Of a stretch of DNA of 64,000 nt, positions 1-7,935 are shown piece after piece. The position numbers and the translations under genes are program-made. The DNA is taken from positions 1 to 64,000 of the forward strand of contig JAICQO010000015.1 of NCBI GenBank assembly GCA_025937835.1, read 5' to 3'. The stretch is from Polyangiaceae bacterium (lineage in GTDB: Bacteria; Myxococcota_A; Polyangia; Polyangiales; Polyangiaceae). How positions within the stretch are numbered: position 1 is the first letter of the stretch; the number at the start of each line of letters is the position of its first letter. The notes under the pieces are model-generated. The model was not told the origin of the DNA and did not search any database. It saw only the letters and a program-made list of their open reading frames with translations.

Positions 1-1123
<1,123 letters not shown>

Positions 1124-1131
1124 ATAGCAAA

Positions 1132-1178
1132 GCGCGCCGAAGAGGGAACGGACCCGAAAGGTTCCCTCTCCGGCGCGC
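1132..1178. terminator. Long hairpin between convergent genes (likely bidirectional terminator)
   Basis: An 8-bp GC stem (GCGCGCCG/CGGCGCGC), one A-C mismatch and a further 9-bp stem (AGAGGGAAC/GTTCCCTCT) enclose an 11-nt loop. It lies just after the clpA stop and before the 3' end of the convergent beta-barrel gene. There is no clean T-run, so Rho-independent function is inferred from stem strength and position. Confidence 0.7.
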
Positions 1179-1204
1179 ACCGGGGAAAACGAAAAGATCG
1201 GCGC

Positions 1205-1810
1205 TCAGAACTTCATGCCAGCGCCGACGGTGAGCAAGATTCCATCAGCGTTCCCGTCCTCGACGAAGATGTGGTTGTAGCGAACCGCGGCCATTCCGAA
1301 GACGCTGTCGAAATCCAGCAACGCCACGGCACCGGGGGCGATCCCGAGCTTCGAATCCCCCGTGTCCTGGCAACCGCCACCGACCGAGCCAAGCCCCGGG
1401 ATATTCTGGTCTTCGACGCACGACTCGGCTTTGACGATCGAATAACCGATACCCAACACCGGCCGCAGCACCGCGCTCGGGCTAAGCCCGAGGTCGTAAC
1501 CGCCCTCGAACATGATCTGGTAGATGTTGGCGCTGACCTCGGCAATTCCGGCGACCTCTTCCTTGCCGCCCAGGTAGTACTCGAAGAGCCCTCCCAGGTA
1601 GACGTTCGCGGGCAGCGTGTAGCCGCCACGAACGCCGAAACCGATGCCGTACGGGTTGAAATCTGCACCCAGCTCGTCGCCCGTGTAGACGCCGTAGCCG
1701 ACGCCGACCCCGACCGTTGCCTTGCTGTTGGTGAAAGGTTCCTCCGCGTGCGCGACCACCGAGAGACAGAGAACCGAAGATACAATTCCAAGCGAGAGAG
1801 CGCGTTTCAC
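1205..1810 (-). CDS. Small outer-membrane beta-barrel-like protein, hypothetical
   Basis: A 201-residue exported protein. The GTG start is chosen because it has a clear AGGAG 7 nt upstream and begins a classic signal peptide (KRALS, hydrophobic core, VAHA cleavage site then EEPF). The mature part alternates glycine and aromatic residues in short strands (GVGVGYGVYTG, VRGGYTLPANVYLGGLFEYY) and ends in VGAGMKF, a C-terminal Phe as in outer-membrane beta-barrels. Two cysteines near residues 140-155 could form a loop disulfide. No specific function is recognisable. It is transcribed towards the clpA terminator. Confidence 0.75.
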   Translation of the reverse strand: MKRALSLGIVSSVLCLSVVAHAEEPFTNSKATVGVGVGYGVYTGDELGADFNPYGIGFGVRGGYTLPANVYLGGLFEYYLGGKEEVAGIAEVSANIYQIMFEGGYDLGLSPSAVLRPVLGIGYSIVKAESCVEDQNIPGLGSVGGGCQDTGDSKLGIAPGAVALLDFDSVFGMAAVRYNHIFVEDGNADGILLTVGAGMKF

Positions 1811-2038
1811 GTTGCTACTCCTATGAGTTAAGGCTGACCGCGGGTCCTTTGGGCTGGGTCCCGGGCCGCACCGTTCTGAGCACGCCACAATAGTTCCCCA
1901 GCGCTGCCAGCACCAAAAACTTTTCGTGGCGGTTTCCAAAGCATCCACCCGGATGCACGCAGACCTACGGAGCCCCTGGGGAATTTCTTCCCGGGCGGAC
2001 CCCGCCGCTTCGCGAAGCACTTATTGAAGGGCTCGCGG

Positions 2039-3085
2039 CTAGTTCGCGGGCGGAGCGGCTTCGATCTTGTTCCGGACCTCGAGAGCCAGGGCGCAGTTGT
2101 TCGCCTGCCGGCGCTGCGCCGCCTGGGTCTCGCGATCGAGGGCGGCCTGCTTGCCGACCGCGACGAGCTCCCCGCTGGCCTCGGTCCGCAGCCGGAGCAG
2201 CGGCTCACCCGTGCCCAGATCCCAGATCCCGACCCGCGCGTGGTGGGGCAGGCTCTGGAGCCGCTCTTCGGGGGTACCCGCGTTTTCGGGCGGCACGTCT
2301 TTGGGAACGGGCGGGATGCCGCCCTCGGGGTCCTCGTCCAGCACGAGCGTGAAGTACTTCGAGCGCTGCAGCACCTCGATCGTGACGGGCACGTCCCGCT
2401 TGGCGACGTTGTCGAGGTCGCGCTCGTAGGCGGAGAGCCCGAGCTCGCTCGTCGCCTCGTGCACCTCGTCGGTCCACTCGCTCGAGAGCACCCGCAAGGT
2501 GCGGTACGCGAGGCGCAGGTTGTACGGCTGGACCGGATCGGTGCAGACGTTCCACTCGTTGCAGAGCTTGCCCGACTCGCAATCACCGGCGGTGCGGCAG
2601 GCTGGCCCTTCCGTGACGGTGGCCCTGCCCGAGCTGATGAACAGACAGGAGGTGAAGCCGTCGCGCAGCGAGCTCTGCGCCGCCTTGCGGATCCCCTTCG
2701 CGTCCTTGGAGCTCACCAGGCGAAGCCGCAGGTAGACGCTCGGACCCTCCCGCAACTTTTGGAGATCGAGCCCCGGCGCCACGAAGTCGCCCGGGAACGG
2801 CGCGGCGAGCTCGCGGACCCAGCCCTCGACGCGATCGCGGAACGGGTAGAGGCGTGGCCCGAGCGCGACGGCCATCGCGCGCTGCTTGGCCATGACCTTG
2901 CTCCGCGCGCTCTCGATCTGTCCCTGGGCCAGCCGCCAATAGATGATCGCGAACGCGCTGAGCCCAACCAGCGTCCAGAGCCAGAAATGGGTCGGAACGT
3001 TGGGCATCTTCACGCGCCCGAGCACCACCGCTCGGCGTCGCTCGGCCCGCGCACTGTTGAGCGAGGGTAACCCGCGCTCCCTCAT
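2039..3085 (-). CDS. Membrane-anchored protein of the left ExbB/ExbD operon, unknown function
   Basis: A 348-residue protein. The ATG is preceded by AGGAG at good spacing, which favours it over the internal Met at residue 27. One TM helix (about residues 34-50, WLWTLVGLSAFAIIYW) anchors a large soluble, probably periplasmic domain. A short Cys cluster of the form CRTAGDCESGKLC-N-W-N-V-C lies near residues 160-180; such clusters are common in exported myxobacterial proteins. I recognise no enzyme family. It is the last gene of the leftward exbB-exbD-exbD set (about 108 nt after the second exbD), so it may be an accessory or load-bearing part of that energised complex. That role is inferred from position only. 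Confidence 0.7.
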   Translation of the reverse strand: MRERGLPSLNSARAERRRAVVLGRVKMPNVPTHFWLWTLVGLSAFAIIYWRLAQGQIESARSKVMAKQRAMAVALGPRLYPFRDRVEGWVRELAAPFPGDFVAPGLDLQKLREGPSVYLRLRLVSSKDAKGIRKAAQSSLRDGFTSCLFISSGRATVTEGPACRTAGDCESGKLCNEWNVCTDPVQPYNLRLAYRTLRVLSSEWTDEVHEATSELGLSAYERDLDNVAKRDVPVTIEVLQRSKYFTLVLDEDPEGGIPPVPKDVPPENAGTPEERLQSLPHHARVGIWDLGTGEPLLRLRTEASGELVAVGKQAALDRETQAAQRRQANNCALALEVRNKIEAAPPAN

Positions 3086-3193
3086 TCAGCTTGCTCCTGC
3101 CCGATCATCGTGAGTCCGGACGGCTATGCCACAAACTGCCGATGCCCGCCCGACTTGCGTCGTGGCGGGCATCGAACTCGGGCGATCCGAGGC

Positions 3194-3763
3194 TTACTCC
3201 GTCTTCGGAAGGCGACCCACCATGAAGCTCACGTTGGGGTACCCGGCGAAGGCGGCGGTCTGGAACACGCTCTTCACGACCAGCGCCTGAACGCGGCGAT
3301 CGACCTGGAGCACGACCACGCCCGGAAACTCCTTGGCGGGGTTCAGCTGCTTCCAGAGCTCACGCTTGTTCTTGAGGACGTTGAAGAGCTCGTCCACACG
3401 CTGCATGCGGTTCGACTCTTCGATGGCGCGGGTGCTGCCGGCGGGGTTGCCGTCCACCAGGATGTGCGTCCCGGTGATGGCCACCATCGGCGCATCCGTC
3501 ATGTCCATCACGTTCTCGGCGTTCGGCAGCTTGACGTTCTTGTCGATCGGCAGCTCGCCGCTCGCGGAGAAGCTCGCGAGCAGGAACAGCACGATGCAGA
3601 GCAAGAAGTCGATGAACGGGATCAGCGGGATCTCTTGGTTGACCGAGCGCTGACCGCCACCCGCCACCTTCTTGCGCACGAACTTCAGCGGAACGTGGTG
3701 CAGCAAGCGCCGCCCGGGGACGGCGATGGGCTGGTGGAAACGGCTGAGGGGTTTCTCTGACAT
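3194..3763 (-). CDS. ExbD/TolR-family biopolymer transport protein
   Basis: A 189-residue protein with a basic cytoplasmic N-terminus of about 45 residues, a single TM helix starting IPLIPFIDFLLCIVLF, and a periplasmic domain. The Asp of the FID motif is the family's conserved proton-carrying residue. With ExbB/TolQ partners, ExbD forms an inner-membrane channel that turns proton-motive force into mechanical work on periplasmic or outer-membrane components. It is the second of two ExbD genes 7 nt apart behind one exbB, so the complex probably has two different ExbD subunits. Confidence 0.9.
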   Translation of the reverse strand: MSEKPLSRFHQPIAVPGRRLLHHVPLKFVRKKVAGGGQRSVNQEIPLIPFIDFLLCIVLFLLASFSASGELPIDKNVKLPNAENVMDMTDAPMVAITGTHILVDGNPAGSTRAIEESNRMQRVDELFNVLKNKRELWKQLNPAKEFPGVVVLQVDRRVQALVVKSVFQTAAFAGYPNVSFMVGRLPKTE

Positions 3764-3770
3764 CGTCGGC

Positions 3771-4331
3771 TCAGTTCACCGAGAAGGTGACGTTGAACGA
3801 GGGAACCTTGTCGGTCTTCCCGCCGAAGGTGAAGTCACGCTTGGGCGTATAGATCGCGTCGATCACTGCCACGATGTCGCTGAACGGCGTGGAGTTGTCG
3901 GTGTGGAGCACCGCCTGATCGAGCTTGGTATCGGTCGGCGCGCGGTGCGAGCCGTTCGAGTTCCACTCCTCGCTGATCTTCTTGGCGAGGTCGGGGTAGC
4001 GGTAGTCGCCCTTGTCCCCGATCGGCACCTGCTTCTTGTCCAGGTCGATGGTGTTGACGACGGTGTTGCCTTCCTTCCAGATGAGCTGGAACTTTCGGTC
4101 ACCGCGCATCTCGACGTGGAGCTGCTTCTCCTTCTTGATCTCTTCCGGCGGCTCGTCCTTGGGCGGGCCTGGGACGCGGGCGTCGGCGTTGAGCCGAGCC
4201 ATCTGCGACCAGACCGCCGTCACGAGCAAGAACGCGACGAGACAGAGCAGGAAGTCGATGAAAGGGATCAGCGGGATTTCGTGGTTGGTGGCGCGCTTGC
4301 CACCGTGACCGCCAACATCGATACCGGCCAT
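3771..4331 (-). CDS. ExbD/TolR-family biopolymer transport protein
   Basis: A 186-residue ExbD-type protein. A short N-terminus leads to a TM helix, IPLIPFIDFLLCLVAFLLV, almost identical to that of the following gene and carrying the same key Asp. The C-terminal periplasmic domain includes a charged KDEPPEEIKKEKQ stretch. Conservation is confined to the TM region, as expected for paralogues that have specialised periplasmically. It lies between exbB (135 nt upstream) and the second exbD (7 nt downstream) and is surely co-transcribed with the latter. Confidence 0.9.
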   Translation of the reverse strand: MAGIDVGGHGGKRATNHEIPLIPFIDFLLCLVAFLLVTAVWSQMARLNADARVPGPPKDEPPEEIKKEKQLHVEMRGDRKFQLIWKEGNTVVNTIDLDKKQVPIGDKGDYRYPDLAKKISEEWNSNGSHRAPTDTKLDQAVLHTDNSTPFSDIVAVIDAIYTPKRDFTFGGKTDKVPSFNVTFSVN

Positions 4332-4466
4332 GAACTTCTCCTAGCTTGAGTAGCTATTGGATCGAGCTGAACCCGGAGTTCCTTGGGTGCAGCGTGCGAG
4401 GATCGGACAGACCGCAGAACGGTCCGAAAGTTCCCCGGCACGCCGCACGCCGGAACCGAGCGGGAA

Positions 4467-5120
4467 TCAGGCCTCGAGCCCCTGGAGGCTGACCTTCTGA
4501 CGGTTGGCAACGACCAGGTTCAGCACCTGCACCGACGCCTCGTTGATGTCGTCCTCGAGGGTCTGGGTCTTGCCGTTCAGGACCGCGAAGCCGACCAGCG
4601 CCGTGATGGCAGCCATCAGGCCGAACGCGGTGCAGTTCATGGCCTCGGAGATACCTTCTGCGAGGATGCGCGCCTTCTGGCTCGGATCGACGGACTCACC
4701 ACCGACCGCGCCGAACGCCTTGATCAGACCGACGATGGTCCCGAACAAGCCGCTCAACATTGCCAGGTTCGCGAACAGCGCGAGGAAGCCCGTGCGCTTG
4801 CTGATGCGCGGCATCTCGCGGAGCGCTGCCTCATCCATCGCCGCCTGCACTTCTTCGTCCGGGCGGTTGACCTTGACGAGGCCAGCCTGGACGATGCGCG
4901 CCAGCGGGGCGTTCGCGGCCGAACACATCTTCACGGCCTTGGCGATGTCACCGGCCAGGATGCACTTCTGCATCGTCGCCAGGAACACGTCTTTGTTGAT
5001 GGACGAACCGAACAGGTACACTGCGCGTTCGGCGATGACGGCAATCGAGCAGATCAGCCAAAATAGGATGATCCACATCGCCCAACCGCCGGCCTGGTAG
5101 TGGTGCCACATACTCGACAT
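4467..5120 (-). CDS. ExbB/TolQ/MotA-family proton channel protein
   Basis: A 217-residue protein with three predicted TM helices: one near residues 14-32 and two in the C-terminal half (LFANLAMLSGLFGTIVGLIKAF and GLMAAITALVGFAVLNG), the MotA_ExbB domain layout. The GLFGTIVGLI segment is typical of ExbB/TolQ. The usual cytoplasmic loop lies between TM1 and TM2. It heads the leftward operon with two exbD genes and an anchored unknown protein. One ExbB plus two ExbD-like partners is also the composition of the Myxococcus AglRQS gliding motor. The ATG has a GGAG about 11 nt upstream. Confidence 0.9.
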   Translation of the reverse strand: MSSMWHHYQAGGWAMWIILFWLICSIAVIAERAVYLFGSSINKDVFLATMQKCILAGDIAKAVKMCSAANAPLARIVQAGLVKVNRPDEEVQAAMDEAALREMPRISKRTGFLALFANLAMLSGLFGTIVGLIKAFGAVGGESVDPSQKARILAEGISEAMNCTAFGLMAAITALVGFAVLNGKTQTLEDDINEASVQVLNLVVANRQKVSLQGLEA

Positions 5121-5539
5121 TCTGGTTTACTCCGGCTACTGCTCTAAATTGGCGCTGCTGCCACCGCCCACAATTGCGATGCACAGCTCAGCGCAGCGAA
5201 AACGACCGCGGCGACCGATGCCTCGGATCCCTTCCCGCACGAGACGGCGGAATCGGACCGGGGCATTCTGTTCAAGTTGAACCCGGTCAGTCAAGAGAGA
5301 TTGGATTCCAATTCGCTGTTAGGTCACGGACAGAAAGTTCCATACAGCGCGCTCGCGACGACGACGCAACGCACCGAGCCACGCGGGCGCGTCGGCGCGG
5401 CGGCGACAGCGGTCCGACGCGCGTTGATGAGTCGAGGTGCACACAGCGCATGCGAGCCGCGTGAGACACCACCCGCTCCTCACGCCTTGGGTCATCCGCT
5501 CCCCTTCTCCTCTTTGCGTCGCAACCGGCAGCCTGGATG

Positions 5540-5649
5540 CGCGGGCGACGCCAGGCGACGCCACGCGGCGCCTCGCGGCTAGACCCGCAACGCTACGCGG
5601 CTACGGAGCCGAAAACGCGGGCGACGCTAGGCGGCGCCCCGCGGCTAGA
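5540..5649. repeat. Imperfect GC-rich direct repeat
   Basis: Two copies of a block starting CGCGGGCGACGC(C/T)AGGCG and ending CGCGGCTAGA occur at 5540-5583 and 5616-5649. The first copy has about 10 extra bases in the middle. Between them sits a shorter related CGCTACGCGGCTACGG. Function is unknown; it could be a recombination remnant or a regulatory site. Confidence 0.6.
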
Positions 5650-5691
5650 GAGGCGCGGCCCGCGGCGGAAATTCCCTGCGAAAAGCGGTGC

Positions 5692-5721
5692 TTGCGCTTG
5701 GACTTCAGCGGCGGCTATAGT
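5692..5721 (+). promoter_or_regulatory. Putative sigma-70-like promoter of right ExbB/ExbD operon
   Basis: TATAGT at 5716-5721 matches the -10 consensus in five of six positions and stands out in GC-rich surroundings. TTGCGC lies 18 bp upstream as a weak -35. It is about 90 nt upstream of the exbB start. This is a consensus match only. Confidence 0.35.
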
Positions 5722-5812
5722 GCCCCGCACAGAGAAAGCGCGGCCTTACTGGGCAACGGGTCGAGCACTCTCCAGCACTTGGGAAATCCGTAGGAAGAAG
5801 GAAGTAGGGGTG

Positions 5813-6484
5813 ATGCATTTTTTGCTCCTCGCGGCCGAAAGTCACAGCGGGACCAGCCAGTTCCTCGAAGCATTCAAGCAAAACCCGACTTTTCTGGTTC
5901 TGAACGCGTGCTGCTCGGCGGTCGTGCTCACGATCGTGATCGAGCGGTTCTGGTTTCAGTTCACGCAGTATCGCGTAAATTCGAAGGAATTCTTCGCGCA
6001 GGTGAAGAAACTGGTGGCGGCCGGAAACATCGATCGCGCCATCAAGCTGTGTGAAGCCAGCGACTACCCGATCCTGCAGCTCGTGCGCTCGGGCCTGACA
6101 CACGCCAACAAGGGCCCCGACGAGATCGACGCGGCCCTGAGCGAGAAGCTCTCGGAGCTCAAGCCGCAGGCCGAAAAACGCGTCGGAACGCTCTGGTCGC
6201 TCGCGAACATCGCGACGCTGATCGGGCTGCTCGGCACCGTCAGCGGTCTGATCCTCACCTTCTCGGCGATCTCGGATCCAGGCCTCAGCCAGGCCGACAA
6301 GCAGCGGCTGCTGTCGAACGGCATCGCCGAGGCCATGTACAACACCGCGCTCGGCCTCGGCATCGCGGTGTTCTGCATGATCATGCACATCTTGTTGCAC
6401 ACGCGCGCCAAGGCCATCCAGCACGACCTGGAAAACACCATGGAGCGCACCTTCAACCTGCTCACCATCTCGCAGCGCTCCTGA
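5813..6484 (+). CDS. ExbB/TolQ/MotA-family proton channel protein
   Basis: A 223-residue protein. The ATG follows a purine-rich AGGAAGAAGGAAGTAGGGG leader, which rules out the longer upstream frame. One TM helix lies near residues 25-43 and two in the C-terminal half: IATLIGLLGTVSGLILTFSA, then ALGLGIAVFCMIMHILL, as in ExbB/TolQ. It differs clearly from the divergent exbB paralogue, so this is not a recent duplication. It starts a second exbB-exbD-exbD operon. Two such sets back to back suggest two separate energised machines, or one with mixed subunits. Confidence 0.9.
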   Translation: MHFLLLAAESHSGTSQFLEAFKQNPTFLVLNACCSAVVLTIVIERFWFQFTQYRVNSKEFFAQVKKLVAAGNIDRAIKLCEASDYPILQLVRSGLTHANKGPDEIDAALSEKLSELKPQAEKRVGTLWSLANIATLIGLLGTVSGLILTFSAISDPGLSQADKQRLLSNGIAEAMYNTALGLGIAVFCMIMHILLHTRAKAIQHDLENTMERTFNLLTISQRS

Positions 6485-6515
6485 AGTAGCCCTGGCTGCT
6501 TCGATCGGCTGACGC

Positions 6516-7064
6516 ATGGCCTTAACTGCCGCGCAACGGAGCAAGATCCGCCGCCTCAGTCAGCCGCGCGAGCTGTCGCCCGACGAGGAGGGCGGCGAGC
6601 TCAACATCATCCCCTTCCTCGACATCATCGTGAACATCTTGATCTTCGTGCTGGCGACCGTCGCGGTCACCTTCACGTCGAGCATCGAGACCACGCCTCC
6701 GGCCAGTCGCAGCAGCGGCGTGCGAGCCACCGGCGAGTCGGAGGCGCTGAACCTGACGGTGATCATCGTCAACGACGGCTTCTCGCTGAAAGCCGCGGGC
6801 GGAAACGTCGCGCCCGGCTGTCAGGGGGTCGGGCCGGGCCTATCGATCGCCAAGAAGGACGGACAGTACGACTACGTCGGCCTGAATGCTTGCGCGGAGC
6901 AGCTCAAGAGCTCGAACGCGAAGTTCGCCGAAGAGCGCCAGTTCTACGTCTCGGCCAACCCGGGCACGGAGTACCAGGTGATCATCAACGTGATCGACGC
7001 GATGCGCCAGACCAAGGCCGGCAAGCCCCTGTTCCCCGACGTCAACTTCAAGGTGTCGAAGTGA
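6516..7064 (+). CDS. ExbD/TolR-family biopolymer transport protein
   Basis: A 182-residue protein with a basic N-terminus (RSKIRRLSQPRE) and a TM helix beginning LNIIPFLDIIVNILIFVLA, where the Asp is the conserved proton-carrying residue. A periplasmic domain of about 120 residues contains two or three cysteines. The last codons overlap the GTG start of the next exbD (GTGA), implying translational coupling. It lies 31 nt after exbB. Confidence 0.9.
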   Translation: MALTAAQRSKIRRLSQPRELSPDEEGGELNIIPFLDIIVNILIFVLATVAVTFTSSIETTPPASRSSGVRATGESEALNLTVIIVNDGFSLKAAGGNVAPGCQGVGPGLSIAKKDGQYDYVGLNACAEQLKSSNAKFAEERQFYVSANPGTEYQVIINVIDAMRQTKAGKPLFPDVNFKVSK

Positions 7065-7645
7065 CGGACAAGCGCCAGGGCTCGATCATCGCGTACAAGG
7101 CCGAGCTCCGCAAAGCCATCCGCCGCAACGCGACGGAGCCCGAGATCAACTTCCTGAACATCACCGCGATGCTCGACATCATGACGATCATCCTGGTGTT
7201 CTTGCTGAAGAGCCTGGGCGAGTCCGCGGCCGCAATTCCTCAGAGTGACGATCTGCGGCTCCCCACGTCCATCGCCAAGATCGAGCCCCACGACGAGGGC
7301 ATCGTCGTCACGGTGTCGAAGACGCAGATCCTGGTCGGGGACAACAAGATCCTGTCCCTGCCGAGCCGCGAGTCGATGTCGCAGACCGGCGTCGGCGCGC
7401 AGTACAAGCGCGGCGGCCCGTTCGACCCCTACATCGTGCCGCTCGGCAACGCGCTCCAGTCCGCGCGCCGTACCGACGTCGCAGTGCGGCGCGTCAAGGG
7501 CCAGGACACGAAGAGCTCCGCCGGAATCATCATCGCCGACGCGAGCACGCCCTACCGCCTGCTGGTCGAGGTGCTCTACACACTCGGGCAGAGCGAATTC
7601 GGCGAGTACCATTTGATGGTCATGCAGTCGCGCAGCTCTCGGTAA
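7061..7645 (+). CDS. ExbD/TolR-family biopolymer transport protein
   Basis: A 194-residue ExbD-type protein. The GTG start overlaps the preceding stop as GTGA. The TM segment is unusual for ExbD in starting INFLNITAMLDIMTIILVFL, with LNIT instead of the more usual NIxPLVD pattern but with the Asp kept. This form resembles the TolR-like subunits of myxobacterial gliding motors as I recall them; that assignment is a recollection, not a search result. A periplasmic domain of about 140 residues follows. Last gene of the operon. Confidence 0.87.
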   Translation: MTDKRQGSIIAYKAELRKAIRRNATEPEINFLNITAMLDIMTIILVFLLKSLGESAAAIPQSDDLRLPTSIAKIEPHDEGIVVTVSKTQILVGDNKILSLPSRESMSQTGVGAQYKRGGPFDPYIVPLGNALQSARRTDVAVRRVKGQDTKSSAGIIIADASTPYRLLVEVLYTLGQSEFGEYHLMVMQSRSSR

Positions 7646-7935
7646 GGGCGAGGACGAGACGAGGACGGGGTAGGGAAAAGCGGGAAGCGCTCGAGGTTTT
7701 GCGCGTGAGCCCGAACCCCGAGGCCCCACCCGAGCTCTCCCCCTCCCTGGATCCTGCTCGGCCCATTCCTCGAATCTCCCCGCTTGCCCTGCTCAGAAGA
7801 GCATGGTATCGGGTTCCCGTCTCTAAGGCTTACTGCTCCTGGGGGCACGTTCCGGTTTCGAATCCCGGTTGCCACGACCGGATCCGTTCCGCCGGACGCA
7901 CTCCTGTGAGCGGCGCGATTCGCGAGTAGAGACCC
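7646..7935. other. Intergenic region before the pseudo-pyrophosphatase gene
   Basis: About 290 nt without a convincing gene. It contains a short T-arm-like hairpin (around 7850-7868) but no full tRNA fold. The promoter of the downstream gene is presumably here; no clear -35/-10 pair was found. Confidence 0.5.

Larger units (their letters stand above)
5121..5812. other. Intergenic region between divergent ExbB/ExbD operons
   Basis: About 690 nt with no convincing gene; the short open frames here have unlike composition and poor starts. It must carry the promoters of both operons. The right half contains an imperfect direct repeat. The best promoter-like site for the rightward operon lies about 95 nt before its ATG. 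No clear -10 was identified for the leftward operon. Confidence 0.6.

Noticed and set aside
5174-5582. Two short overlapping frames in the gap between the ExbB operons
   Set aside because: No ribosome site, odd composition and no similarity to any family I recognise; treated as intergenic.
7771-7880. tRNA-like stretch: GCTCAGAAGAGC and a T-arm-like CCGGTTTCGAATCCCGG
   Set aside because: The T-arm would have a T-C mismatch at the normally invariant G53-C61 pair, the D-loop is too short, no acceptor stem matches the 3' side and no anticodon stem is formed. It is not a credible tRNA.
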